A stretch of DNA of 64,000 nt from Porphyra umbilicalis (taxonomy: Eukaryota; Rhodophyta; Bangiophyceae; Bangiales; Bangiaceae): the NCBI GenBank assembly GCA_002049455.2, contig KV918901.1, forward strand, positions 1 through 64,000. The letters are read 5' to 3'. A program made the translations under genes and the position numbers. Of the stretch, positions 53,405-63,027 are shown in pieces. Each line of letters begins with the position of its first letter. Position 1 is the stretch's first letter. The notes under the pieces were generated by a model that did not search any database, was not told the DNA's origin, and was given only the letters and a program-made list of their open reading frames with translations.

Positions 53405-56400
53405 ATGGTGCGGACGAACGGTCGGGCGGCGGTCGCGGCGTCCGTTTTTGCAGCCGTTGCCTGTCCCTCGTGGGCGTTGCTCGCGTTCTTCCTTTCGGTC
53501 CTTCTCTGTGCGTCGGGAGCTGCGGCGAGTGGCCAAAATGGGGGCAGCTCTTCCCCACTCTTGGACGGTGAGCCGCCCCCCGTATCGTACGTGACGGCTC
53601 GGAGTATCGTCGGTGACCAGCTCTTTTCCGCCGCACGGCCCGACCCCCCCCGCACTCGGCACCCGCGGCACACAACGCCCGTCACATCCTCCGCCTCCCG
53701 GCCAATGGGTCGCATGGGGTACAGCCGGGCGACGGACTTGCTGGCTGACGACGGGGCGGCGATGGCGGAGGTGTTTGGATTGGGCCGCCCCGTCGACGCT
53801 CGAAGGCCTGTGCGGCGGCCGCGCCCTGATGGTCGAGCCCGGCGGGCGGGCAACTACCCGGGGTGGGCGGTGCCGGGGCCTGGCCGTGGGCGCGGACAGA
53901 GCCTGAACTTGCGACAGAGTGTGCGGCCGGTGCTGGTCGCTCTTTTTTGCAACAACCTACACCAAAACCTGCGCACGTGCTACGAGGTCGACGGCGTCGC
54001 GGCGCGCGCGCTGTACGGGCTTGAGGAGTTGCGTGTCAGGACGGCCGTCTCCAAGAGGTGGCTGCGGACGCGTGGGTGGACGCTCGACCGCAGCGGGGCG
54101 GTCGGCGTGCTGCTCAAGCTCGGCCGCTCGCGGTCCCGGCTGGACGCGTGCAAGCAGCCGGCCGTGGCGGTCAGCGTGAGCCTCGACGGCAAGCGCCCGT
54201 TGTGCACCTGCAGCGGGCCCGAGAAGTGCCTGGAGGTGGGCTGCATGTTCCAGCGGGATATGGATGCGGCGCTGGAGGAGGTGCGGGCGGCCATGCAAAT
54301 GACCTTGTCGGAGGTGTTTGACGTGTTTTTATCTTCCGTGCGCGGGGTGGCGCGCGCCGCGGGTACTGCCGTCCCGTACGGGACGACCTTGTGTACGGTC
54401 TCCGCGGGGGTGGGCAGCTGGCCGTTTGCGGTGGTGCGCCGGACGGTTGCCAAGAAGTGGGTGTGTGTGGCGTGCCCGACGGCGGACGGGGAGTGTATGC
54501 ACCAGAGCGCTGCTGTCATTGCGGCGGCGGGTGGCGGCGACGGCGGGTACGACTCGGGCGACAACGGGACGCCAGACATGCGTTTCCCTGACGATGGCCC
54601 TGTAGGCGAGAACGGCCCACCTGTCGCTACTGGCAACCCGTACCTGCTCTACCCCCGCTTCAACGACGTGCACCAGTCGCGGCTGGTTCGGGACCTAGTG
54701 CCGCCCGACGTGGCGCAGCGGACACGCAACGCCCTCGTCGAGGCCGCCGCCTCGAGCGAGACCACGCTCGAGTATCCAGCCGAGAAATTGTGCCCGTACT
54801 GTCGAGTCGGCCCCAGTCCACTGATGCCGCCAATCCCGCACGAGTGTCGGGTGGAGTTCGACGACGGGTCCGTCATGGCCAAGGTGCACTCGTGGCGGTG
54901 CCAACACTGTCTGCTGCGTGTTATGCCCGACGGCCGGGAGCATGGCCTCATCTTTGCGTCGCCCTTCACCGCCTACTCCGAGGCGTACATGTTCGAGTTG
55001 GCCGTCAACCTGTCCCGGAACGGCTGCTCGTTGCGCTCGTCCGCGTACCTGCGGTCGGGGTACAGCGAGCTCACCGCCCCATTCAAGTATGTGGAGCGGT
55101 CGCACCGCCTGCGCAGCGTGGCCACGTTGCGGAAGGGCCTGACGCTGTACCTGGCGCTGGTGATTAAGGGTTTGCCGCTGGCCGTGTCCACCTGCACGAG
55201 CTGCGTCACCCCGGACGGCACCATTGAGGTCGTGTGCTTCGACGGATTGCAGCTGGGCTATAAGCACAAGTACAAGAAGCGCTTCAAGCGCCAGACGCTG
55301 AGGACGAGCGCCATCCCGCGGGCGAGTGTGCACGCGCACGTCGTGACGGACTCGGCCGTCGCCAAGGCCCTCGGGTCGGTCTTTAACACCGCGTCAAAGA
55401 TGCCGGCCGGCTCGGCCAAAACGATCACGACGGTTGCTGGCATGCGCGGCTACGTTATGGCCGTCTCCACCCTGCTCGGCAACGTTTTCATCAATGGCAC
55501 GGAGCAGACGTTTGCAGGGCAGCGCCAACACGGGATGTCGGCATCCACGGCGGGTAAGGGTTGGTCTTTCACCGTCGACGGGGGCGTGAGGCCCGCCCTT
55601 TCCGCTTTCTTACGTCGCTTCTTTCGCTGTGAGCTGGTGGCCCGCTCGCTCTGCACTCAGATTTTGGCGGCAAGCCTCGACCTATACCGGCGAGTTCCCG
55701 AGCCTCTGATGACGAGGATCCAAGACCAAGTCCGCGCGCAACCCGTGGAGATGGGAGCGCCCCCGAACGCTGCTGTCCTCGAGGCCGCGGCGGCCGAGCG
55801 TCCATCAGCTGCGGTAGCCGGGGCTCTGTCGGTGGCAGTGCCAATCGCTGCAGCTCCGAGTGGTGATGGTGGGGGCATCTTGGGGCCGGTGGACTTGCCT
55901 GCCGGGGTGGGTCTCGGCCGTGCCGAGTCGCTGCGAGTGGGTGTGTCCGCGGACGTTGGCAGTGCGGACGCGGGCGTGCGTGGGACGTTGTCGGACGAGT
56001 CCGAGGTTGAAGAGACGGACGAGGAGCTGACCTCTGCGGACGACCGCGTATCCGTCGACGGCGAGTCGACGCCGGAGATGCCCCCGTACTGGGACTCCTT
56101 CGCCCCACTCGTCCGCTTTGCGGAGCTCTTCACTGAGCCGGCCCTTGCGGACACGGGCGGGGACAAGGGCACCAAATTGGAAGCCGACATGCTCTTCCGC
56201 CTGCAGCCCAACATCCCGACAACGGCGGCCGCCACCCTCAAGATCGTGGACTTTGTGCGCGCTGTCACGGTTGACCCGTTCGTCGTGTGGGCACCCGACG
56301 GCGACTGGGGCGCTGTCGACGCCATTGTGGACGTTTTGAGCAGTGATTCCTACACATCGGCCAAGCTGGCCGCCGTGCTCGACCGGTCGGACGTGAGCGA

Positions 56401-57427
56401 GCTGCGGCTGTTGCGGGCCGCTGTGGCCTGTCTGGGGCCTGGCCTTGAGCGCGACGCCGGCCTCCGCCCCGTGCTGGCGGACCTTCTGCGCTCTTTGCAG
56501 GAGACCGAGGCAACTTATACCTCGTTTGTGGCAGCCAGCCAAGTTTGCGATCCCGACGGGGATGAGGCCGCGGCGTCCGCCGTCGTGGAGGGTGACGGGG
56601 GCCCTCTGCATGTCGCAGCGTTCACCAAGGAGCAGATGGCGAGCGCGCACCCGCACGAGTGCTTCACGCCCGCCCAGTACACCGCGACGTGGATTGAGAC
56701 GCCGGCGTCGGTGGCATCCTTCAATGCCGCGTACGGCGTCACCGAGGAGGCGCCCGAGGACTTCTTGGCGACGGGGGTATGGGCGCCCAGCTTCCCCGTT
56801 CTTCGGCCCATCCCGATGTTTAATGGCACCGCCCAGGAGGCAACCGATGAGCCCGACTGCAACCACCTGATGGGGCGGGAAAACAAGTACACCGGCGGCA
56901 CATTTGGGGCCTTCTGCACGTGCGCGCACCCAAAGTGCTTGGGCGTCGTCGTCTTGGACGGGTCCGAGGGCCAGCGAATGCCCATCGAGTTCATCCTCCA
57001 GCGCCTTGCCAAGCTGCCGGCCCAGGTGGTCTACGACTTTTCCTGCGCGACGCTGAAGACGGCATTGTGCCGCATGCCGTTCGTGGCGCGTTGCGTCTCC
57101 TTCCTCGTTGACCGCTTCCACTGGCGGAAAAACCACGTCTCGTGTACAAAGGCGATGAACCCGGACTCGTACGAGTCGATGGAGACCATCAACACGTCGT
57201 CGAGTGAGGAGCGCAACGCGCTCTCAAGGCGCCAGGAGCACCACGTCAGGCTGATGAACCAGGACAACTTCGTCACCTTTACTACGTACCAGCAGGCGCT
57301 CTCCAACGTGATCGCTATGTACAAGGATGCCGAGACGGAGATGACGACTACCAAGTGGCCACGCTGGTACAAGACCAAGTTCGTGGACGTGGTGGGCAAC
57401 ACGGAGAGGGGCGTGGAAGAAACATAG
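53405..57427 (+). CDS. Zisupton/KDZ-like DDE transposase with SWIM-type and ribbon zinc fingers
   Basis: An uninterrupted frame of 1340 residues runs from ATG 53405; Met101 (53705) is an alternative start. In order: an N-terminal hydrophobic signal-like segment (1-42); a first Cys cluster CTCSGPEKC (267-275); a SWIM-like CVAC...GECMH (Cys354, Cys357, Cys364, His366); a zinc ribbon (LCPYC ... WRCQHC, about 480-525); the RNase H-like catalytic core with Asp613 (VVCFDGLQLGYK), then an acidic low-complexity insert (about 780-900); a CNH...CTCAHPKC cluster (about 1150-1175); Asp1211 (VVYDFSCATLK), DRFHWRKNHVSC and Glu1268/1269 (NTSSSEERN). The D-D-E order and the YD-x-x-C, FHxxxH-x-x-C and final E-x-N motifs match Kyakuja-Dileera-Zisupton transposases, and SWIM plus a companion Ulp1 protease are known from Zisupton. 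It would excise and insert the element in the nucleus. The intact frame suggests recent activity. Confidence 0.8.
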   Translation: MVRTNGRAAVAASVFAAVACPSWALLAFFLSVLLCASGAAASGQNGGSSSPLLDGEPPPVSYVTARSIVGDQLFSAARPDPPRTRHPRHTTPVTSSASRPMGRMGYSRATDLLADDGAAMAEVFGLGRPVDARRPVRRPRPDGRARRAGNYPGWAVPGPGRGRGQSLNLRQSVRPVLVALFCNNLHQNLRTCYEVDGVAARALYGLEELRVRTAVSKRWLRTRGWTLDRSGAVGVLLKLGRSRSRLDACKQPAVAVSVSLDGKRPLCTCSGPEKCLEVGCMFQRDMDAALEEVRAAMQMTLSEVFDVFLSSVRGVARAAGTAVPYGTTLCTVSAGVGSWPFAVVRRTVAKKWVCVACPTADGECMHQSAAVIAAAGGGDGGYDSGDNGTPDMRFPDDGPVGENGPPVATGNPYLLYPRFNDVHQSRLVRDLVPPDVAQRTRNALVEAAASSETTLEYPAEKLCPYCRVGPSPLMPPIPHECRVEFDDGSVMAKVHSWRCQHCLLRVMPDGREHGLIFASPFTAYSEAYMFELAVNLSRNGCSLRSSAYLRSGYSELTAPFKYVERSHRLRSVATLRKGLTLYLALVIKGLPLAVSTCTSCVTPDGTIEVVCFDGLQLGYKHKYKKRFKRQTLRTSAIPRASVHAHVVTDSAVAKALGSVFNTASKMPAGSAKTITTVAGMRGYVMAVSTLLGNVFINGTEQTFAGQRQHGMSASTAGKGWSFTVDGGVRPALSAFLRRFFRCELVARSLCTQILAASLDLYRRVPEPLMTRIQDQVRAQPVEMGAPPNAAVLEAAAAERPSAAVAGALSVAVPIAAAPSGDGGGILGPVDLPAGVGLGRAESLRVGVSADVGSADAGVRGTLSDESEVEETDEELTSADDRVSVDGESTPEMPPYWDSFAPLVRFAELFTEPALADTGGDKGTKLEADMLFRLQPNIPTTAAATLKIVDFVRAVTVDPFVVWAPDGDWGAVDAIVDVLSSDSYTSAKLAAVLDRSDVSELRLLRAAVACLGPGLERDAGLRPVLADLLRSLQETEATYTSFVAASQVCDPDGDEAAASAVVEGDGGPLHVAAFTKEQMASAHPHECFTPAQYTATWIETPASVASFNAAYGVTEEAPEDFLATGVWAPSFPVLRPIPMFNGTAQEATDEPDCNHLMGRENKYTGGTFGAFCTCAHPKCLGVVVLDGSEGQRMPIEFILQRLAKLPAQVVYDFSCATLKTALCRMPFVARCVSFLVDRFHWRKNHVSCTKAMNPDSYESMETINTSSSEERNALSRRQEHHVRLMNQDNFVTFTTYQQALSNVIAMYKDAETEMTTTKWPRWYKTKFVDVVGNTERGVEET

Positions 57428-57640
57428 AAACACTTTCGATTGTGCAGCTTGCCACCACCAGAGAAACAACACAGTCGCTCAGAGCATATGCCGAAGAGAC
57501 GGAAAGACCAACCACTTGATACACCCCACCGGCGCGTGGATGGTCGTGAACGCGGACCCTCCTACCCCCTTCAGCAAACACAGGGAGTGATACAAGTGGC
57601 AGAAAAATATGAGAGTGGTCCTGGCGCCGATGCTCCGTAC
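57428..57640. other. right flank of the transposon-like pair
   Basis: A short spacer between the transposase stop and the stop of the convergent repeat gene. If the repeat gene is host DNA, the right end of the mobile element must lie in these 213 bp. No inverted repeat with the left flank was recognised by eye. Confidence 0.35.
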
Positions 57641-59843
57641 TCAAACTAGAAAGGATGGGGTAGACACCGCCCGCCGCATGAGTGACCATCCCAGCAACGG
57701 TAGCGTCATTCTCGCACTAACAAAGCGTGTATCCTCCACCTCGCCTCCTCCAACCACCACATTCAGCCTCACCGAGTGGCCAACTTCGCCTGTCGACCCG
57801 ACAGCACCCAGGTAAAAAGCCGGGCGTATGCACCCTCCCCCATCCCGCAGCGAACCCAACTCAGCAGATAGCGCCCTCCCCAACGAGTCCAACACGACAG
57901 TCGACGGCCGCACCATCGAAGCCAAGACGACAATCGGCGACAGCCCCAACGCGCCCAGCATGCCGCTCGTCGTCCTGCCCATCCGGTCCACGACGACCCA
58001 CAACGCCGCCCCACCGAGAAAGAGGAGCGACAGAGGAGGAGCACGCCTGGCCACAGCCGTCGACATGCCCAGCACCAAAAACTTCGCGTCCAGCAGCCGG
58101 CGCCGCGCCCACCCCAGCACACCCAGCGGCCGGCAACGCAGCTCCACCAATGCAGCCAGCGGCCGGCGACGCGGCCACCCCAGGACACCCAGCGTCCGGC
58201 GAGCCGGCCATTCCAACACGCCCAGCTCGACCCGTTGCGCCCCCCCGGCTCTCCCGGCGCGCCGCGTAGCCCCACCCAGAGCACTCCCGACGACCGGCGC
58301 TGCCCCCCCCCGACCCCGCGCAATTGGCAACGCTTCCCCCCCCGAGGCGCCCCAAGCAACCGGCGCTGAGATCCCCACAGCTCGCCCAGCAGCCGCCGCG
58401 CCGCGCCGCCCGACGCGCCCACGAAGCGCCACGCCGCGCCACCCAGGGCACCCAAAGGCCGCCGCGCCAAGCCGCCCAACGCGCCCAGCAGCCGCCGCGC
58501 CGCGCCGCCCAACGCGCCCAGCAGCCGCAGCGCCGCGCCGCCCAACGCGCCCAGCAGCCGCCGCGCCGCGCCGCCCAGCGCGACCAAAAGCCGCCGCGCC
58601 GGGCTGCCCAGCGCGACCACAAGCGGCCGCGCCGCGCCGCCCAGCGCGACCAAGAGCCGCCGCGCCGCGCCGCCCAGCGCGCCCAGCGGCTGGCGCCACG
58701 CCGTGCCCAGCGCGCCCAGCGGTCCGCGCCGTGCGCCCCCCAGCGCGCCCAGCGGCAGGCGCCACGCCGCGCCCAGCGCGCCCAGCGCGCCCAGCGGCCG
58801 GCGCCACGCCGCGCCCAGCGCGCCCAGCTGCCCGCGCGGTGCCGGGCCGGGCCAGCCCAGCGGCCAGCGCCGCACAATTTCCCATACGGAAAATCACCAG
58901 TCGGTTCATTGCTAGAATGTGGGGGCCTGGTTGAGCGTGGACCGCTGCAGCGCAACCACCAATGATTGCCACAAGCCCCCGCGCCAATCAAAAGCGCCCA
59001 AACGGCCAAAAAAAAGCGAGCCTCCGACCCCGTCATGGCCCATTCGACGGAAGGCCCGATCAAAAGGCCAGCGCAGCCCGGCCGTGAGCGCGCCCAGCGC
59101 GACGCGCAGCCCCCCGCCCAGCGCGCCAAGAATGCGGCCCAGCCCGCCGCACGGCGCGCCCAGCGCGCCGCACGGCACGCACCCAGGCGCCCCCATCGCG
59201 ACGCCCGGCCCGCTCCCTGGCGCGCCCAGCCCGCCGCCCGGCGCGCCCAGCCCGCCGCCCGGCACGCCCAGCCCGCCGCCCGGCGCGCCCAGCCCGCCGC
59301 CCGGCGCGCCCAGCCCGCCGCCCGGCGCGCCCAGCCCGCCGCGCTGCCCACACCCCGGTGCGCCCCCCGGCGCACCCAGCCTACCGCCCGGCACGCCCAG
59401 CGCGCCGCGCAGCCCGCGCCCTGGAGCGCCCAGCGCGGCGCCCGGCGCGCCCAGCCCGGCGCGCAGCCCGCCGCCCGGCACGCCCAGCCTGCGCCCCAGC
59501 GCGCCCCCGGGCGCGCCCAGCCGGCTGCCCAGGGTGCCCCGCCGGCCGCGCAGCCCGCCGCCTGCCGGGCCCAGCCCGCTGCGCAGCCCACCCCCCGGCG
59601 CCCCCAGCGCGCCGCCCGACGCGTTCCCCAGCGCGCCCAGCCCACCGCCCGGCGCGCCGAGCGCGCCGCACAGCCCACCGATCGGAGAGCCAAGCGCGCC
59701 GCGCAGCCCGCCCCCCAGCGCGCCCAGCGGCCGCCCCATAGCGGCCGGCATTCCGGCGGGCACCCCAGCCAGCAGGCGCCGCAGCGTACCACCCAGCGAC
59801 CGGCCCAGCGCACCAGTGCAGTTGCCCCCCACCGGGGATCCAT
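57641..59843 (-). CDS. repeat-built Gly/Leu-rich protein with hydrophobic C-terminus, frames shift
   Basis: A TATATATA box (59929-59936) precedes an ATG at 59843-59841 (GACATGGAT), after which one minus frame gives heptad repeats GAPGGGL (21-bp units, clearest at 59221-59342). A second frame gives 11-residue repeats of type LGALGGAARRL (33-bp units, about 58441-58850). A third carries the same L-G-x-L-G rhythm into a non-repetitive tail with membrane-like segments (PPLSLLFLGGAALWVVV, MLGALGLSPIVVLASM) that ends at TAG 57641. The frame pieces are joined by inference, and the piece ending at 58912 may hide an intron. I do not recognise a family. The alternative is that only the tail is coding and the arrays are minisatellites. 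Confidence 0.4.
58441..58850. repeat. 33-bp tandem repeat array
   Basis: About twelve units of the type CCGCCCAACGCGCCCAGCAG... recur every 33 bp, with one unit extended by a 9-bp internal duplication near 58777. The period is a multiple of three, as expected for a repeat selected inside a coding frame. Confidence 0.7.
59221..59342. repeat. 21-bp tandem repeat array
   Basis: About six nearly identical units of CGCGCCCAGCCCGCCGCCCG type repeat every 21 bp. Looser copies extend to about 59720. The period is a multiple of three. Confidence 0.7.
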
Positions 59844-59928
59844 GTCGTCGGCCGCCAGCGCGCCCAGCGGCGTGGATGCGGGTGCCAAAACAGGCAGCGA
59901 CGCGGGCTGGTCGCGCCAACCGGCGCGG

Positions 59929-59936
59929 TATATATA
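59929..59936 (-). promoter_or_regulatory. TATA box of the repeat gene
   Basis: TATATATA on the minus strand lies in otherwise GC-rich DNA about 85 bp upstream of the candidate ATG at 59843. Confidence 0.45.
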
Positions 59937-59943
59937 GTGGCGG

Positions 59944-60987
59944 GTGGGGCTCGACGCGCCAACCGCGACGGCAGAGCATCGCGCGCCAAATCATCGGACC
60001 GCCAGCGCGACGGAGCCAGCTGAACGCGCGCCAAAACGTTTTAAGTCTTCCGGAGTTCAATTCGGAATGATTACCTGTCAGACAAGTCATCACCGCCGCC
60101 GCTGATGACGTGGGGGGTGTCCCCTCAGAGGATTCCAGGCCAGCACACGTCATACCCCCCCCCAGAGGCTTGAAACAGACTCGAACGGACCCCCCTCCAT
60201 GACCTGCAAATGCATAAATCGGCGACGCAGGCCTCGCTCGGAGCAGAGACTCGAACGGCGATTCATTGGTTGAAACAGACTCGAACGGGAACTGGTTTTA
60301 GCATGTACCCCTGCGGAGAGAGTGTGGCGGGCGTGCTACGCTGCGCCTCGGCAGCCGTCCCAGCACTGCCTTGCACCCGCGCCGGCCGCAGCTGCCGACG
60401 GCCGGCCGTGGCCGACGCGCCGGCCCCCGACGGAGGACGCGGGCGCCACCGCCGCGGGCGCGCGGCACGGTGCCCCCCCACCCGCCCCGCTCCCACCCAC
60501 CCCCCCCCCCCCCCCCCCCCACGGCCTTTCTTCTCATCCGCCTTTGGCGGCGGTGAGTCGGCCGGCACCCGCGGGGGACGGCGCGCGTCCGCGGCGGCCG
60601 CCGCGAGCGGTGCGGGCGGGGCCGCTGCGTCGGCCGCCGGTGCACGCGCGCGGCGGCCGCGACGGCGTCGAGCGAGAGGCAGGGGGGGTGGCGCCTGTGC
60701 GTCGGGGGCACTGGGCGTCGGCGGGGGCGTCGCCACCCGCACCGCCCCCTTTGTACGTCGGCCACGCGTCAGTCGGCGGCGCCACGTAGGTCACCCGCCC
60801 CGTGTGCACGTTGCGGCGCTTGACGCGGGCCCCGGCGACCGCTTGTGGTGCTCTGCCGGCTGTTCCATCCCCAACGTTGACCCCATTTTGCCGCCCCCCC
60901 CCCCCCCCCGGCCCCCACGCACCCCCCCCGCCCCCCCTCCCCCCCCCCGCCCCCCCTCCCCCGTACCCCGCCCCCCCCCTGCGTGTT
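59944..60987. other. intergenic with a 19-bp direct repeat
   Basis: TTGAAACAGACTCGAACGG occurs at 60170-60188 and again at 60270-60288, exactly 100 bp apart, with a 12-bp partial copy at 60247-60258. The part from 60330 is GC-rich and low complexity and leads into the hemerythrin-like gene. No gene is supported. Confidence 0.5.
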
Positions 60988-61361
60988 ATGGCCGCCCGGA
61001 GCGACATGGAGGTGTACTTTGCGCCGCTCCTCCGCGGCGGCGTCCGCCGCCCCGCCATCCACCCCGCCGACTATGGGCACCCGTGGTCGTGGGCGGGCGA
61101 CACGCTCGCGGCGTGGCACAATGGCATCCGCGCGGAGCTCGTGGACCTCTTTAACATTGCGGAATCCATGACCGTCCGCCGGTCGGAGCTCGGCGACCGC
61201 GAACTCGACGAGGCGTACGCGTGGTGGGCGCTCTTCCGCCGCTTCCTCGGCGACTACTGGTCGATCGAGGAGCAGCTGCTGTTTCCGTGGATTTTCGACC
61301 CAGAGGGGCCCCCCGGCAAGGGCGGCGGCAGCGGCACTGGCGGCGGCGGCGGCACTGGCGG

Positions 61362-61395
<34 letters not shown>

Positions 61396-62487
61396 TCGGC
61401 CGCCGCCGCGGCCGCGCGCTACGGCCTGCGGTCGCGCCTGGAGCGCTTCAAAGAGGCGCTCGCGTTGAAGCTCGCGGAAATCGACGGCACCTTTGACCTC
61501 CGCCGCCACCTGTCGGCGGTCGACATTTTCCCAACGCTCCTCGACGCGCTCGACCGCTTTGCGCCGCGGCTGCTCGAGTTGTTTGCGCTTGAGGAGCGGT
61601 TTTTGCCGCCCCTCATTGCGGCGGTGCACACGCCCGCCGACGCGGCGGCGCTCGACCGGCGGATTGGGGCGGCGCTCCGCGCGCGGGGGGGGGGTGGGGC
61701 GCGGGGCCCGCCGCCGTGGCGGGCGGCGGCGTGGCGGGCGGCGTTGGGATGGGGGGCTTGGGCGCCGGGGGGGCGGGCGCCGGCGCCGGCGCCGGCGCCG
61801 GTGGGGGTGGCGCCGGCGGCGGCGGCGGCGGCGGCGGTGGCGAGGCGGGCGTCGGGCCCATTAGCCCCGGGGAGTTGCCCGGCGGGGGGGGCGTCGGGTG
61901 GAAGCTCGCCGTCGTCCTGCTGACGCGGTGGATGGGGGACACCCCCGACCGGGAGGCGTGGCTCCGCGCCAACGTGCGGGGGCCGGGGCGGGGCCTCCGC
62001 TACGGGCGGTGGAAGCGCGAGTTTGACGCTGGCCACCGGGCCATCGTGCGGCGCTTCCACCGCCGCATGTTCCGCGCGTTGAAGCGCGCGGCGGCGGTGC
62101 GCGCCGTCAAGGGGCGCTCGGAGGAGTACGAGCGGGGGGCGCGGGGCGTGCGGGGGCGGGGGGGGGGGGGGGGGGGAGGGGGGGGGCGGGGGGGGCGCAC
62201 GCTCCCGCGACGAGGCGCCGTATTATGGGGAGGGGGGGGGGGGGGGGGGAGGGGGGAGGCGCACCCGTGGCAGCGGCCGGGGGGGGGGCAGGGGGGGGGG
62301 GGTGGGGGGGGGACCCCGGCCCCCGCCGCCCGGCCGCGCCGCCGCCGCCGCCGCCGCCGCCGCCGACAGACGAGACGATTCGGCACTTGGCGGGGATATG
62401 GCGCGGCGGTCGCGGCGGCTCGGCGACAAGCACCTCTTCCAAGCGTCGTTGGAGACCAAACTCCGCAAGCGCTCCGCCGAGGCATGA
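60988..62487 (+). CDS. hemerythrin-like helical-bundle protein, Gly-rich inserts, two cancelling frame switches
   Basis: About 499 residues from ATG 60988. Helix 1 carries AWHNGIRAEL (His44), helix 2 DYWSIEEQLLFPWI (Glu94/95), then a poly-Gly insert (about 110-135), helix 3 RRHLSAVDIFPTLL and helix 4 LLELFALEERFLPPLI (Glu202/203). This is the pattern of hemerythrin/HHE domains, but the His of the usual HxxxEE motifs is Tyr in helix 2 and Leu in helix 4, so an iron site may be absent. The frame shifts within the G-rich stretch 61685-61800, continues with LAVVLLTRWMGDTPDREAWL and a basic region to about 62150, then returns to the start frame in the G runs 62156-62300 and ends FQASLETKLRKRSAEA. 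The shifts cancel, as in P450-2. The domain call is by fold-level motifs only. Confidence 0.55.
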
Positions 62488-63027
62488 CGGCGGGGGGGGC
62501 GGGGGAGGGGGGAGGGGGAGGGGGGGTGGGGGGGGGGGGGTTCCGTGGCGGCGTGCCGTGCTGCCCCACCGCCTGGGTGGGGTTGGTCCCCGCGCCGGTC
62601 CCGCGGGTGGGGGCGTGCGCACAACGGCGGGGGTGGGGGTGGGCGGCTCTGGTCGTGGTCGTCGGCGCCGCCATGGTGTCGGCTCGGGTGGGTGGGGTGC
62701 CTCCGCTTCCTTGTGTTTGTTGGTCGCACGCAAACGCTTTCTTCTTTTTTTCTTTTGTGGGTGCCTCGGACGCCGAGCAGGCGAAACGCGTGCCGTTGCC
62801 AACGCCGCCCAAGCGCTCATGGCGGCGGCCGCGGGCACTGGCATCCGCCGCTGGAGGGCCGGGGCCCTGGCAGACGCCTCGACGCTGCGCTCGACGCCTT
62901 CCCCCCCCCCCCTCTGCCTCGCAGTCAGACGCTGTCTTCCTAGGTGTGTCGGTTTATTCCGCCTTGCCACGGGTGCCCCCTCCCCCCCCTCCCGTCTGGC
63001 ACAGCAACGGCCCCTCACGCCGCCGCC
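62488..63027. other. intergenic, convergent 3' ends
   Basis: G-rich, then a pyrimidine tract (62736-62756) followed by CAG at 62778-62780, which would make an acceptable splice acceptor on the plus strand. A further exon of the hemerythrin-like gene is conceivable, but no frame after it is convincing. Confidence 0.4.

Noticed and set aside
45000..58000. Terminal inverted repeats and target duplication for the transposon-like pair
   Set aside because: I compared both flanks by eye and found no convincing match, so no element ends are claimed.
60534..61058. Minus-strand frame divergent from the hemerythrin-like gene, containing RRNVHTGRVTYVAP
   Set aside because: A short stretch looks natural, but the frame has no good start and ends in low complexity; not enough to call a gene.
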